A DNA stretch of 64,000 nucleotides from Tetranychus cinnabarinus (Eukaryota; Arthropoda; Arachnida; Trombidiformes; Tetranychidae), in NCBI GenBank assembly GCA_022266195.1, contig WHVY01000002.1, forward strand, positions 11,237,001 to 11,301,000. The letters run 5' to 3'. The notes beneath the pieces were generated by a model. It ran no database searches and was not told where the DNA came from. It saw only the letters and a program-made list of their open reading frames with translations. Position numbers and translations under genes: made by a program. Below are positions 11,601 to 24,560 of this stretch, piece after piece; the first letter of the stretch is position 1, and each line of letters begins with the position of its first letter.

Positions 11601-13328
11601 ATTTTCTTCTTGAAAGCCTTGACTTCTCAATCTTGGACACACCTCGATATAATTGGCATTAAACTTGTCATTTCAATGGCGAACCTCATTTCGATGATTA
11701 AATCGTTTTCATTTCAATAAACATTACATTTACTCATCCCATTGAGCTACCAAATTTACCAAAGCAATTGCCCTTCACTCCTCATCTTTTCTAGGTTAAC
11801 CTCACCACCTAACCAGATATTGTCTGATGTGAAACCACGATGTAATCCAAACTAATTATCACTTGTGCTGTAATATAATTAGCTAATAATGATGTAACCA
11901 ATTAAGGAAATGGTTATTCCGTTTATGGCAAGAGAAAGTATAAAATAGCTGAAACTTTTGAATCCACAAGAAAAGCTGGTGAATTAAATAATGAAAAATC
12001 TGTCAGAGTTGAGGCAAGGTCAATGGATAATAATAATGTAATGTTCAACACATAACTGAATTCACCTGTCGGGTGAAAGTTTTGTTTCTTACCTTTTATT
12101 TTCACTTAGTTTTTGTTTCAACAAACCTAAGAAAGGTAAATACATTTTAATGATAATAATCACCGACTAAATCAGCTGCTTCGTGAGAGGAACCACTTTT
12201 TGCTTTGGTTAATGCATTACAATGAAACATAAAGGCAAAGTCACAAAACCATTTTCTGGTTAACCAACAGCAATCAAAAGGCTTTTCTTACCTTTGTTTT
12301 CATTACATCCTAAAATGCTTATTAATATTTTGCATTTTTACTTTAATCGTTTTATCTAATTAATTATTCCAATTCAGATCAAGGTAACATCATGAAAAGA
12401 AGCAATAAGTGTTGAAATGACAATCAATTTTCACTCTCAACTTTTCACTTTCAATCAAAAATTACTTCTATTTATTGTCACTATTTCATTGATTAGTCAA
12501 TCATGGAAACCTTGAAAAACGAAATCATGAAAACACCTTTCAATTTTCAGTATATGAATATGAATATTTATCAATTGTTTTTAATTAACCAATTATTGTT
12601 GGTGTTGCTACCATTTTAGTCTTCAACTATTAATATCAAATAGTTTTGCATTTTATTTTTGAGGTTAGCACTTTGATCAAACAAGGATTCAACCTTATCC
12701 AACCCTTGAGTGCATCATCGAGATGACCTTAATTTTGGTAAACTAATGAATCAAAAATCATGATTTGTTGATGCAAGAAAAGAGCTTATTCAAGGTGCAT
12801 TTTCATATGCAAATATTTTGACCCTTCAACCTCAAACAAATCAACTTATTGTGTCAATTGTTTTTTGATAACTCAAAACCATCTGAGATTGAAAACAAAT
12901 TCAAATCTAAATATTATAATAAAGCAGTTATTAGTCAAACGAACAGATAAAGTCGGAATAATCAGAATATCTAATAGCTTGAAACCACATTTGAGTTTAC
13001 CTCATGAAAACTAACCATGAATTGAGACATTTTTGGATTATTTTACATTATAATTGTAACAAACTCTTGAATCTTGAAGCAGTTAGCAAAATAAAAGTTT
13101 ATTTCATTTTCATTTATTAATACATTTGAATCAAAATTCAACTAAAGTTTAGTCAATGTTTTGTCAAGTTATTTTGAATTTTAACTTGCAACTGATGAAT
13201 CTTGAAGCAACTTTGATTCCTAAAGTTGATTCCATTTCAATTGTCATTTGTTCATAAGAAAAATACTTGTACAATCAAACAAAATCAAGTAATAATGACG
13301 AACATCTTTAACCATTTTAAGTTAAAAG
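11601..13328. other. AT-rich intergenic stretch
   Basis: No supported gene or RNA. The short - strand open frame 11923-12105 has no splice support or recognisable domain. Sequence is of ordinary AT-rich intergenic character. Confidence 0.5.
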
Positions 13329-13460
13329 TCAAATGCAAAACTTCATTTCCAAGTTTACGAGCTTTACCCATCAACTCCTTTCCTCTTTAACCTAACAGGT
13401 TGACTTGCTGGGTCAACAGTGCTCCATATGATCGGCTTGTTTCACATTACCAAGTGAAAC
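13329..13460 (+). repeat. Direct-repeat unit, copy 1 (copy 2 at 13630-13757)
   Basis: About 130 bp that recurs about 300 bp downstream in the same orientation. Shared words include TCAAATGCAAAACTT, CCAAGTTTACGAG, CCATCAACTC, the 20-base word CTCTTTAACCTAACAGGTTG and TATGATCGGCTTG. Differences are scattered substitutions, so the duplication is not very recent. No open frame is conserved. Confidence 0.8.
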
Positions 13461-13467
13461 AAGCCGA
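13432..13467. repeat. Perfect 14-bp hairpin
   Basis: TCGGCTTGTTTCAC at 13432-13445 is followed after an 8-base spacer by its exact reverse complement at 13454-13467. It sits at the 3' end of copy 1 of the local direct repeat. Copy 2 (near 13736) keeps only the left half, with a substitution, so the hairpin is not maintained there. Confidence 0.75.
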
Positions 13468-13629
13468 GCTGCTAAAAATCATTCATTAATTAATCAATTC
13501 CTTCATGTTACTTAATTATTTCTTTCTAACAATTTAACCATCGTAGATTGTCAACAATCAATATTACTCTCGTTAACCAGAATAGGATTATAATTATATT
13601 AGCCTTTCAAACTAAGCTACACTTTTACG

Positions 13630-13757
13630 AATCAAATGCAAAACTTAATCTCCAAGTTTACGAGGTTTAGCCATCAACTCGTTTCCTCTTTAACCTAACA
13701 GGTTGACTTGTTGGGTTAACAATGTGCAGTATGATCGGCTTGGTTCACGTTACCATT
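13630..13757 (+). repeat. Direct-repeat unit, copy 2
   Basis: Second copy of the block at 13329-13460, in the same orientation and roughly 85-90 percent alike by eye. The right half of the hairpin of copy 1 is replaced by unrelated sequence after GGTTCACGTTACCA. Confidence 0.75.
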
Positions 13758-13764
13758 AAGGTGC

Positions 13765-15170
13765 CAATAAAAGTTGGATGAATGATGAACATTAAAAATG
13801 TTGATTTGAGAATTAAATTAAAACAGAATTAAATTAAGAATCAAAAATTAACTTCCAATAAACCAAAAAGACTAGAAATAAATCACTCAAATGTTAATTT
13901 CGATTAATTTTCTCATTAAAGGTGAAAAAGATTTTCTTCATTTTTTCACATTTCTTAATTATGATTTATGATGAATTTGCAATCAAAAAATGTAACCTGA
14001 CAAATTGATTAGCAAATTGTGATTGAATTGACAGACCAAATAATGATTAAAGTTAATTTACTTGCGGCCATTCCAAATTTAAACTGATTGTTTTTGTACG
14101 TTCATTCATTGAGAATCATATTGTTAATTGAGTTCGCTTTTTAAGAGTTTAATTAACGTTACCTGGCTAAATTACTTGTTAATTACCTGTAATACCTTTA
14201 TCGATCAAGTACAGGTTACACTTGTCCAGTTGTCCAAACAGTTGAACAACAATTTTTCAGGGAAACATTTAAAATGTTCATTAAAAGCTATCATTACTCT
14301 CATTAATCAAGAGGATCCATAAAGCTTGTATATTGCTGACTCCAATTGTTACAATTGGTGAAAGTTAATTTGATTATGTTACCACAAATAAGTTGAAACA
14401 ATTATAATTATGAAAAGGCTTTATTAAATAGAGTAAAAGCTAAATTATGATTTGATTGCTTCCCTAATAATTATGGCTCAAGCTAATTGTAGTTTGACAT
14501 TTTGCTTTATTTTTGTTTCTCACTAAACTCATCTTTTCTGGTTCCTCTCATCATTATTATCATAAACAATTTGAAACACTTTAAAGTAATTAACAATTAT
14601 TTTCTTGATATAAATATAACTGCCACTGTACAAACTCATAATACACTTAAATTCACTATTCAATTGAAATGATTTAGTTGCACTTATTAAATCATTTTTG
14701 TGTTACACTTTTTACCATCAAATTGCCTTGGGCTTGTTGATACTATTAATATTAATCAACATTAATATAGTTTACTTGATAACCTTTTCATTGTTCAAGT
14801 GTGAAATATAATTGTATTTTCATCGATGAATTTGATTCTTAAATTGGATTGGACACTCTTGTCAAAAAATTGTACAATTAATCAAAATGATGACTTTAAT
14901 TGTGCCATTTTTCAATCCATTTGCAATTGAGACGCTTTCAAAGTGAAACAATTGCTTTAATTGTGTTTATTGCCTTTGGGTTTTGAGCGTTACTCTTTCA
15001 CTTTATAACAAGAGATGAGACTAAATTGACAATTCAAGCTTAAATAATTGAACTTAATATTTATTATTATGATTGCTCATCGAGAAAATAAATTAAAGTT
15101 TTAATTTGATTCTTTATTTACCATCATTCAACATCATTCAACATTAAACATTGTTCATTTTATCAGTAAA
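13765..15170. other. AT-rich intergenic stretch
   Basis: No supported gene. The open frame 14128-14322 does not begin in coding-like context and has no recognisable domain. A TTAATATTAATCAACATTAATATAG region near 14745-14770 is a short imperfect AT palindrome of no clear meaning. Confidence 0.45.
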
Positions 15171-16240
15171 GTGTCTCCACCTATTGAGACGATATAGAAA
15201 TACTAGTGCAGAGGGAATGCAGAAAAACAGTAAGCGCCATCTGATGAATTAAATGCGAAAGAAAAAATAATAATTGATTCTCTGATTTCCTAATGATGAA
15301 TAATCATAGTTAATTCATTAGCCTTTCAGTCAAAAACTCTAAAATCATCATTAATCAAAAGACCGAAATCGGAAACAAAATTGACGATATTCTCAATCTC
15401 GATCAGAGCAAAAAAATTCCTATTAATCAGATGCCTTAGACTCTCGCTTATTTAGACAAAAAAATCAGCGCCATTTGAAGCTATAATACATGTAGTGCAT
15501 CTTTCGATGAAATGAGCAAAGAATTTATCTGAGTTCTTAATAAAGGCTAATCATGATTAGTTCATTTCACCTTGAGTTAAAATTCACAAATAATTATCTT
15601 TGATAAAAGATCAAAAATTGAAAAACACAAAAATTAAGATCGCTCAGTTGTCAACTAATTTCAACTAGATGGAGCTGTTTTTTATCAGAATAAGTCGGGT
15701 TTTTTGGTTACACTGCCATCTAGGTGAGCTAGCCAACTACGAATTTTACAATTACACAACTTAATGAGACCCCGCTTGTAGCCTCTTTGCCCTTCTCTTC
15801 ACGAAAAACTGCATTTTTTCAGTGGCTTCTATGAAGCTATAAGACTATTGCAGTTCATCGGATTTCGATTTCTTTAACTGTCAATTGATTTAATTCAATT
15901 TTCTTTCGTAAATATCAACCCAAAAACTCTCAAGATCAGCTCAAAGCAACATTAAAAGTTTTTCATCAATTAGGGAAGATTAAAAATCATGAATTGAGTA
16001 GCCGACGAATAATGAAAAACTATTTCTAGTGGAGTGAATTTTCTCAATGGTCATTTTAGATGCATTTTTCGCCATCTTTTTTAGCTAAAACTTTCACACA
16101 ATTATTAAATCAGTTGATTTACCGTTTCTGTGCAAATAAGCAATACAAATGAAGTGGAATAATATGCTAGAAAATTTCCTACAGAATCTAGTCCAGAGAG
16201 TTCCAAAGTGTTTAAGTGAAGTGATAAAAGTCCGAAGCCG
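15171..16240. repeat. Degenerate repeat zone
   Basis: GC content is slightly higher and related blocks recur. AGCGCCAT followed by a TGA-containing stretch, a GATGAA word, an AATCATnnTTAnTTCATT block and an AGTTAAAA-like end occur near 15230-15340 and again, diverged, near 15465-15590. Another GCCATCTAG word occurs near 15712. No intact frame. I read this as remnants of old mobile elements next to the decayed transposase; the family is not identified. Confidence 0.35.
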
Positions 16241-16639
16241 TTACTAAGCTTGGTGTTAGTTGGGATTCATGCCGTTAATATCAATTTTCTTTTTGTCAAC
16301 TTATGCATTGAATCTCAAATGTTCAAAATCTTGTCATTCTAAGGATTACTGGTCAAATCTCGTTTAATAATGTTACAAAGCGCTTCAATTATCCGTTAAG
16401 AAATCTATATTTTATATAAGGATTCTTGCTCTGTTTACACCTAAAACCTAAATAACTAGCGTTCGACGATCCCTCGTCAAAGTCCCTCGTTAGTGAAAAA
16501 GTGCATAAAAACTGCGTACTGAACGTTGCAAGGTACAATTCATTGATAAATTTCATTTCCTTTTCAATCAGATCAATACCATCATGGTTGCTAATTATAG
16601 ATGCAACTTAGATCTCCAAACATGAAGCTCATCAAGACA

Positions 16640-17026
16640 TGCTTTTAATTGCTCTTCATTCATGTTTTCCAACTCAGTCTTCTCGGAATTCCGCCAAAGT
16701 GGAGCGTGCCATTTCTAATTGTCGGGGTTTTCAGGGAATGATAGAGTCTTTGGACCCATCTTGCATTCTGAATCATTTCGTAGAATTTTTCTTACAGTTG
16801 CATGAAATAACTCGAATCATTTACTAGTCGCTCTTGTAGGAATCGGTCCATTATCTTTGCCAAATTTTCGAACATTTCAATTGTTTCGTCAGTTCGTCTT
16901 TCTTTAGATCTCTTTGCTCTAGCCTTTGACAGATCGATTGTTTACTTGAACTCTTTATACCATCTTTGTATTGTTAAAATACTGGGGCAACCAGTGACAT
17001 GAGCTTTTACTAATATTTCATGAATT
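16640..17026 (-). pseudogene. Decayed Tc1/mariner (IS630)-type transposase, N-terminal DNA-binding part
   Basis: On the minus strand the sequence reads, from 17026 down, a peptide with HVTGCPSILTIQRWYKEF. This resembles a first helix-turn-helix followed by the RWxKEF motif common in IS630/Tc1/mariner transposases. After a stop comes a basic linker (KRSKERRTDE) and then, in a shifted frame near 16800, TVRKILRND. The latter resembles the second helix-turn-helix (SVRRILKxDL) of the same proteins. Stops and frame changes break it at several points, and no DDE catalytic part is recognisable downstream. The family call rests on motif memory only. Confidence 0.4.
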
Positions 17027-17186
17027 TAGTTTATTTGTTTGTTATTAAGGTTAGCATTAGAAAATTGTTTCAATAATTTTTCATAGATGGCGTTTCAACC
17101 CAGCTACTCTTTGATTTTAATGCTGCTATTTTTTAGTGGATTAAATTTAGTTTAATTTATTTTTTCGTTTTTTATTTGCGTTTTAG

Positions 17187-17847
17187 ATTACCTTTGAATA
17201 CTCCGTGAACCTGGTTAGTTTATCGGATGGTTTGGGTTTTCGTTTATTTTGTGTCAAACAATCAAGGTAAGTCTGGTCTTTCAATACTCTATTTTGAATT
17301 ATCTATTATATTTCCCATTTCTTACAAGTAAATATAGTGCGACAAACAAATCACAAACGGTAAATGGCCGTGGAAACCGTATCTGGCACTGCACTGCGAG
17401 TGTGGCTGCTCAGATTCGCTCTTCATATGTTCGAGTGGATCCGTTTGGCTTTATCGGTATGCTTATGCCTGTAACAAGGTGCAATGAGATGAAAAAGCAA
17501 GTTTATGAAGCTAATGTCGATTGAAAAAGTAAGTGGGATTATCTTAATTCATTTTTTAACCGGATACACCTTTAAATTGCAATTTGCTTTAATTCTGTGG
17601 TTTACTTGTTCTTTCACTTAAATAGATTATATAATTTCAAGGATTCAAACTAGAATTCCAACCTTGGCGAACGAAAATTCCAATTCCATACCAACCTACA
17701 GAAAGCATGGGTAAAGAAACGAAAGGAGAACAAGAAACAAAAGGTTAGTAAATGTTTTATGTGATTATAATTGTTTTTAACTGAATTGTTGTTCCTCTAT
17801 TATTATATTTAACAGAAACAAAGTTGTGTCCAATGGATATTGCGTGA
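17187..17847 (+). CDS. Unidentified four-exon gene fragment (3' part)
   Basis: Four segments with good GT-AG borders keep one reading frame open: 17187-17266 (donor GTAAGT), 17329-17456 (acceptor after TTACAAG, donor GTATGC), 17642-17743 (donor GTTAGT) and 17816-17847 (acceptor AACAG), ending in TGA. The joined peptide is 113 residues and contains RGNRIWHCTASVAAQ, VRVDPFGFIG and the proline-rich IPIPYQP. If the second intron is not spliced, the frame stops at 17524 instead. There is no initiator Met in the first exon, so an upstream part is missing or unseen. The region just upstream is the transposase relic, so this may be the stranded 3' end of a broken gene. I do not recognise the family. 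Confidence 0.35.
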
Positions 17848-20800
17848 TGATAATTAAGCTAAACAAGATAACAAGGAGTTATATTAAAAGCAAAGAAGGA
17901 AAAATTAAAAAAAAAATGAAAGATGTTTCCAAAGAAAAGCCATTACAATTTTTTATGCCTTCTTTGGCTTCGTACCATTCATCATTTGTAAATCTAGCAT
18001 TTCATTTAACTTGCTCATCCTCATTATCATCCATATCATCATCTTCTCACCGCAAAATGTTATTACCAACAACAATTGATAACAAAGCAAAGCCAAGTGA
18101 AGTAAAAACAACATCAAACGGAAATGTTGCTGCGACCAAAATGAAAGTTTAATGTCAACAAGCAAACAAGTCAATTGGCAACAAAGACACATCATAATAA
18201 GCAAATAAATATATCCTCTCTGTCCACAAAAAAAGGTAAAAAAGGACTGTGTGAGAAAAGGTGATAGAGAAGAAGAAGAAGAAGAAGGGGAAAAGGAAAG
18301 ATGAGAAGTCCATAAACAAGAAGATGAAGAGGCTCCTTAAAGGATAATTGGTCATTCTCCGCGGACTTAACCTTTTTTGCGCTCAAAATGTACCAATTAT
18401 GTTGATACGTTTTCTCACAAAACGTCAACAGAAGAAAGTTGCGTGTAAATTGTAAATATGCGTGTTTATGTGGTTTTTATTCTTATTTTTTTTTCTTCTC
18501 CTTTCATCAACAACATCAACAACTACGTCAACAGCGGCAAATGATCGTCTTAATTCATTCAATTTCTCAACAATGAAAGAGTAAATGATGAAATAATTTT
18601 AATGTGACATGAAGGAAAAGTAATGATTCAAATTTAGACTTTTGTTTTCATTTTAAAAATGAACCTTTTTGTTTCTTTCCATCATTATTCAACATTATTC
18701 ACTGCATTTATTGATTACCATTTCGTATCCTGATTGATCAATGTTTATGGGTTTACCTTACCATTTGTAAAACCATTTCAAACTGATTTTCAATTTATCA
18801 CAAGAAAAAAAAGAGGAAAAAACAGTTGAAAGTTTATTATTGATTTTCCGGGAAAACCTTTCCATTGATGAAATCATCTTGCTCTTCATTCATCTCCATC
18901 GTCTCTAGTTTCGTGTATATTAAGCCCTGAGGTGAAACAAAAAAAAAGTAAAATGCTGCCTAACAAGCATCAATCTGCACCTAATTATATCACAAAAGAG
19001 ATGAAATTTTTGTCCTCTTCATCGTCTTTCAATGTTGAAATAGGCACGAAATAATAATCCAAATATGAATTAATTGATTGAAACAGTGAAATAACCTTAA
19101 GGCAACATTAAATTGACTCGGAAATTTTCACGGTTACACCATAATGATTGCCTTTTAACCTTTCCATTGTGATAACAATTTTCACCTTGAATAACTTGCC
19201 ATTCAACATTGATCATTATTATTGACCAAAAGTAAAAATCAAGTCTCACATCATTAATAGGATATAAAATAATGACATGAAAATGGTATATAATACGATG
19301 GTTAAAGTTGATGGATCAAAAGCAAATCTCAAACAAAAAATGGTAAATTCATCATTAAATTGCCCTTTTCCATACCATTTTACCCAATGTTTGACCAATG
19401 AATCTTGAAATGGTCAAAAAAAGGTAATCATGATTATCACAAGTATACTGAAATAATGTTGAAAGATGGTTTCATTAACCTTTTTTTAATCATCATTAAA
19501 CTGAAATGAGGAAAGATGATAATCATGGTGATCATTAGATGAACAATGTGAATAGACAATTACAATACAAATGCCATTTACAAATATCAACACAAATTGA
19601 AGTAAAATAAAAGCAAAGGCAAAACAAAAAGTGAAAGCAAAAACATAAACTTGAAGCTAACAATCTGTGCAACTTTAACAATGATAATAACCTTATTAGT
19701 GTCAGTAAAGATGATAAAGGTTCAACTTGCATGATGAAAAAAATATACAAAACTCAGCATAACCTTAGAGGAGGTAAAAAAGACGATGAAGCTGATAAAA
19801 GAAGAAGATGGAAAGAAAAAGAAAAAGAAAAGTGTCTCAAATTAAGAATCATCCAAGCATCAACTTGTTAACATTGATACCTATTAGTCGTTCATTTTAT
19901 CGACCCATTCACCTCCTATTTTTTCCTCCTCCTTTTTTGTTCATATCGTCATCTCTGTTCACCATCTTGGCACAAAGAGACACACACACACAAAAAAACC
20001 AAGTCTTGTTATGTAAAGCATTAGTCTGATCAAGTAGCCAAGTACAAGCTTTTGTGTTGACAAGAGTCAGTTAAACAACAACATGGATACAAATCGCTTC
20101 AAGGCCTTCCTCGAATTAATAAGTTACACAAAAGGTTATTTGTCCTGATCAACAGTCAACTGCTTTTTGGCCTTTACACCAAAGTGTGTCCATGAAAATA
20201 CACAAAAAACACACAAATACATAGCAAGATATGCAAACACACTCTAAAGACACACTTTCAAGTTACAATGTAAAATGCATGTTAAAGCCAATTTACAAGT
20301 TTACATGACTCGGATGGAAGAGATGAAGAAGCAGAAATGATAACTTCTTTGTCTTTTTTGTCCTCCTCCTCCTCCCTTGATCATGTTAAAAAGTGACACA
20401 AGATGAAAAGTGTGTTCACGTGCCTGGCGAATAGCTAAAATATCTTTGTCATCCGCATCATTTGAGGGCGAAGAGACATGAAGATATTGAGCTAAAAAAA
20501 GCTCGAAAAATCATCAAACTATTCATATGATTTATTGATACAATAAAAGGCAGGAAAATGAATATAAAAAAGCAACTTGAAGAGCAAATTTTTCAGTTGC
20601 CTTGGAGTTTACGGTTAAATATATTACAGTGTATCTCATCTATTTTTTGTGTATCTTGCTATATCATTTCCTTGACTCTCTCTCTCTCTCTCCTTTAACC
20701 CAAATCACAATAAGGGTGAACCATTTAAAATAAATATATCTAACCTTTAACCTCAAATTATACTTTATACTTCAATTGATTATCATATCCAATGTGTGCC

Positions 20801-23250
20801 GCTATTCAAATTGTAACCAATTTTGTATTTCTCTGACAACTTGATTTTCATCTTTCACTATCCCATTACATTAAAATGCTGTCAAGACTTGAATCACTCA
20901 CTTGGGTCAGTTATACAAGGCAACGTTTTCAATGTAATCTTGACTTTATTTTTATTATTTCATATTATCTTCTCATTTATATCATTATTTTTCAGCTTCC
21001 ACTTTATGGCTCCTTTCAACCTTTATCTCAATTCATTATCAACAACATTAAGCTTCAATACTGACCCTTAAACAAGGCTCTTAAACAGATCTTTAAACAG
21101 ACCTTAACGTTGATGCTTTAAAGGTTAGTCTAGTAAACAAAAGCTGTAACTTTCAATGGTTTTCAATCACACAATTGGATCCATTTTTATTTCACTGTTT
21201 ATGTGTTTATCTGGTCTTGATAGGATCGTAGCAAGACAAATAAAATGAAGTGATAAATGATATGATGAGCTGAAACATTGAGATAACATCAGAATTTTTC
21301 ATCTAGAGAATGGTTCAAATTGAAGATTCTTCAGATTCAAACTGGCAATTGCAGCGCGGTAACCAAAATTTGTCAATAAAACCATAACTTTACTTATCTT
21401 TACTATTGATTTATATATTTTTTGTGCATTCAATCACTCTTTTAATTGCTTCCTAAATGCAAAGTACAAACTTGAAGCAAATTTTACATCCAATTATTGA
21501 TCAACTTTAATGTCAAGTGATGTTAATTTTTAGGTTAATCTTGAATTACAAGGGAATCCATTGGCTTTACATTTGTTTTCATCTTTTTATTAAATCTTTT
21601 GGCTTCATGTTTACAGTTGAAAAACAAATCAACAACTGACGAGTTATTTACCAACAATTTAGATATTTTGATCAAAGTGAAACAATTTAAGTCAACAACT
21701 GTCAACCGATCATCATCATTTATAAGGTTGTTAAGTTGACAGGCAACAAAAAGTCGTGGTTTACAAGTTGATGGGTTAACAATGGTTTAAAGCCATGTTT
21801 AACATTGTTATTTTACACCTTTTATTGTTCACCTTATTGTTCAAATTTATTGTTAATGTTGATGGCTTATTAAACCTTGAATATAACTCAAGAGTCATTC
21901 AAGGGTCCAATCAAAATGACCATCCAATACAGTAAACAAAAGTCAGCTTGTATTTAAAAAAATGTTGACTTGAAGGAGACGAGTTATTAGGTTTACACTT
22001 GAAAGCCTTTGGTCGACACACAACCAGATTAAATTTGAAAACAGCAAATCTCTGACTTTTAATGCAAACAAGACTTTGCTTTTTTTGCCTCGGACTTATT
22101 AATTAAGGGTAATTTGCCAAGTCAGATATGATCATGAAAGGTAAGATGAGAATGAGGATGATGGTAATGATGATGATGATGAAGCCAGGTGAAGAAAGTT
22201 AACACTGAAGGAAGAGTCGGGAAAACGCAACTCAAATCGCCTTAACGAGTTGGGCGGGATTTGATATTAGTTAATTTGTGCTGGTTTTCAGGTAACTTGT
22301 GTTTAAAGGTGAATAATTTTTGTTTCTTCACTTATCCCCTCTAAAATTAACTTATGATAATAATAATGGCTACGTGTTTATTATGAGACCATTCAACAGC
22401 TTATTACAATTCACATATGTCTGTTAACATGTTCACAGCTTAGGCTCACAACTATTTGGTACCATGGGTGAGATGATAATGTTGAAACGAGTTGCAACCT
22501 AAGGGTATAAAAATAAAAAAAAAAGGTGAACCAACAACAATACAAAGTATCTGTCATCATCATCATCATTATCAAAGTTGATTATCGTTAATCGTTTCCC
22601 TAGAAAGTTTAATAAATGCCTTTCCCTTGTTGTGTTTGTCTATGTAACTGATCATATTTCTTGAGGTAATAATAATCATAATGGCAATGATAATGATGAT
22701 GATGATAATCATAATAATATCTTGTCTTTAAGGAGTAATTATTATCAAATGACGACAACATCAACAGGTAAGTAAGGAAGGAGGTGACAGGATAAAAGTG
22801 CAAGGTTGCTAGATAAAAGCGACAAAATAATGGGAAAAAGTTGAAAAAATGCGAGTAATTGGCAGCTTTTTCTTGCTTCTTTTTTTGCTTTTTCCTATCA
22901 TCATTCAGAGAGAGAGATGATGGTGATGAGAATAATAATCATGATATTAGCATTTTTCAACTTTTCCCTTTTGCTTAGTCTCTTAATTTTCAAGGTATTC
23001 CGTATCTTAACCTGAATCAGTTTTTGCTGTTTTTGTTTTTACTGTTTATTAAGATAACAGTCACGTGACACTGGCTTGCTAACTAACTACAAATATAATA
23101 ACGATAATAATTTATCAAATCTGTTAACAAGCTGGCGAAAGTTGATCGTTAACCATGAAGGATTTTGCTTTCAACAGCAGACTTCTCAGGTTAAATGATA
23201 TACGTTGGTGATGATATTAAGGTGAGGCTTTACCATCAACTTAAAACCAT
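17848..23250. other. Intergenic stretch with low-complexity tracts
   Basis: No supported gene. Frames such as 17826-18152 (no ATG at its start, Ser/Lys rich) and the overlapping - strand frames 17953-18428 come from GAA/GAT-rich tracts. CA-rich words occur near 19980-20000 and 20170-20270, and GAT tracts near 22140-22190 and 22555-22700. Confidence 0.45.
20676..20692. repeat. (CT)n microsatellite
   Basis: About eight and a half uninterrupted CT units, followed by CCTTTAACC. Confidence 0.9.
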
Positions 23251-24560
23251 GTTGATAGTTGATTGTTGCCTTTGCACTTAATTTAGGTTTCAATGTTTCG
23301 CTTTGTTTTCATCTTGTTTATTCTGGTGTAACAACAAGACAAAAGGAGTGTCTGTGGCACCAAAAATCGACCCTCGTAAAGGCGAAGATTAATCCAATTT
23401 TAAGAAAGGGAATCCTGTTAGAGCTTTTCAAAACTTCCGTAAAATGGCCAGAGTTTCACTTCTATTCCAATTTTTCAATACTTTTCTCGTAAACAGATCA
23501 TGGTAGAGGGCTGAAATTTTGTGCAGATATAGCTCTTGAATAGCTCGATCCATCAACACCTGGAAGTTTATTTTCAATACTCGGATCACTTTATACGGCA
23601 ATTAGTTCGTTTTACTTCAATTGATCTTTATTGATAATGGCTAGGGTGGCTTAACCCCGATTGCTGCAAAATAGTCCTTATTTTATCAGCTATAAGTTAA
23701 CACTTGCTTTTCTTGATATAACGGCATCGTTTGTATTCTGGCATTCTGGTTGTTAAGCTGTATCTTTTAAGTCAATTGACATATCGACATAGGACTTTCA
23801 CTTTTAGGCTTGAATTTGATTGTAGTCTGTTGCGGGAAAAATTTATTCAAGGTAATTAAAAAAATTGATTACTACGAAGTGATACTTTGATAAGTGATGA
23901 GTTAATAGCTTCATTGAGCCAATAACTTGTATACTCTTATTTGACCATTTTGTTTTTCGGGAAATTAATATTCCTTGCTCATAATTCCTCCAGGCATTCA
24001 TCTTTTTTATCTTTATCTTTTCCTTTCTTTGCTCTGGTTCCTCTTTTTTTTCTTCTTGGCCAATTCTTGGTGGTCCTTTGAGATACAGTAACCTCTATAC
24101 TTTGTTACATGTTAACCTTTTTTAATACGCTTATGTGGTTGTTTCAACTTCATGTTGAGCATGTAAACAAATCGTTTTGTTTGCTTGTTTGTTTCCAATT
24201 TTAGTTTTGCTATTTACTTTTCCCATTTCATTGGCCATATGCTCGAGTAAAAAATGCTTGATTGTCTGTTGGATGAAAAACGGAAACCAAATTATATTGA
24301 ATATTCATTTCCATGGAGTAAAATTTTAAAGTGTAATACCTTAAAAAGCCACAGGTTTAGAGCAACATGGCATCATAGGGATCAGAATGAAATGTTCAAT
24401 CTCAAAATTCAAGTCCAATGTGGTCTTCATGGGGTCCAGGGAGATTTGGAGAATAACTTACCAGGGAATAAGAATTTTAATCTGATTTTTAGGAAGACAT
24501 ATTTTACTTATCACAAGTTTTCGATCGATGCAGAGCTCAACTCATTCTGAATCTTGGCCC
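23251..24560. other. Unassigned, possibly mobile-element-derived segment
   Basis: Between about 23330 and 23680 the base composition is less AT-rich and less repetitive than its surroundings, as in the transposon relics elsewhere in the window. Two + strand open frames lie here: 23259-23492 and 24254-24550. The second (98 residues, with IEYSFPWSKIL and FRKTYFTYHKFS) starts at an ATG but shows no domain I recognise. I see no inverted ends or target duplication, so this stays an impression. Confidence 0.25.

Noticed and set aside
17826..18152. 108-residue + strand open frame
   Set aside because: Begins at a GTG rather than ATG; Lys then Ser-rich low-complexity composition; a comparable frame runs on the other strand.
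20823..21071. Two overlapping + strand frames rich in Phe and Ser
   Set aside because: Both frames of one AT-rich stretch are open at once; no domain, no splice sites of quality.
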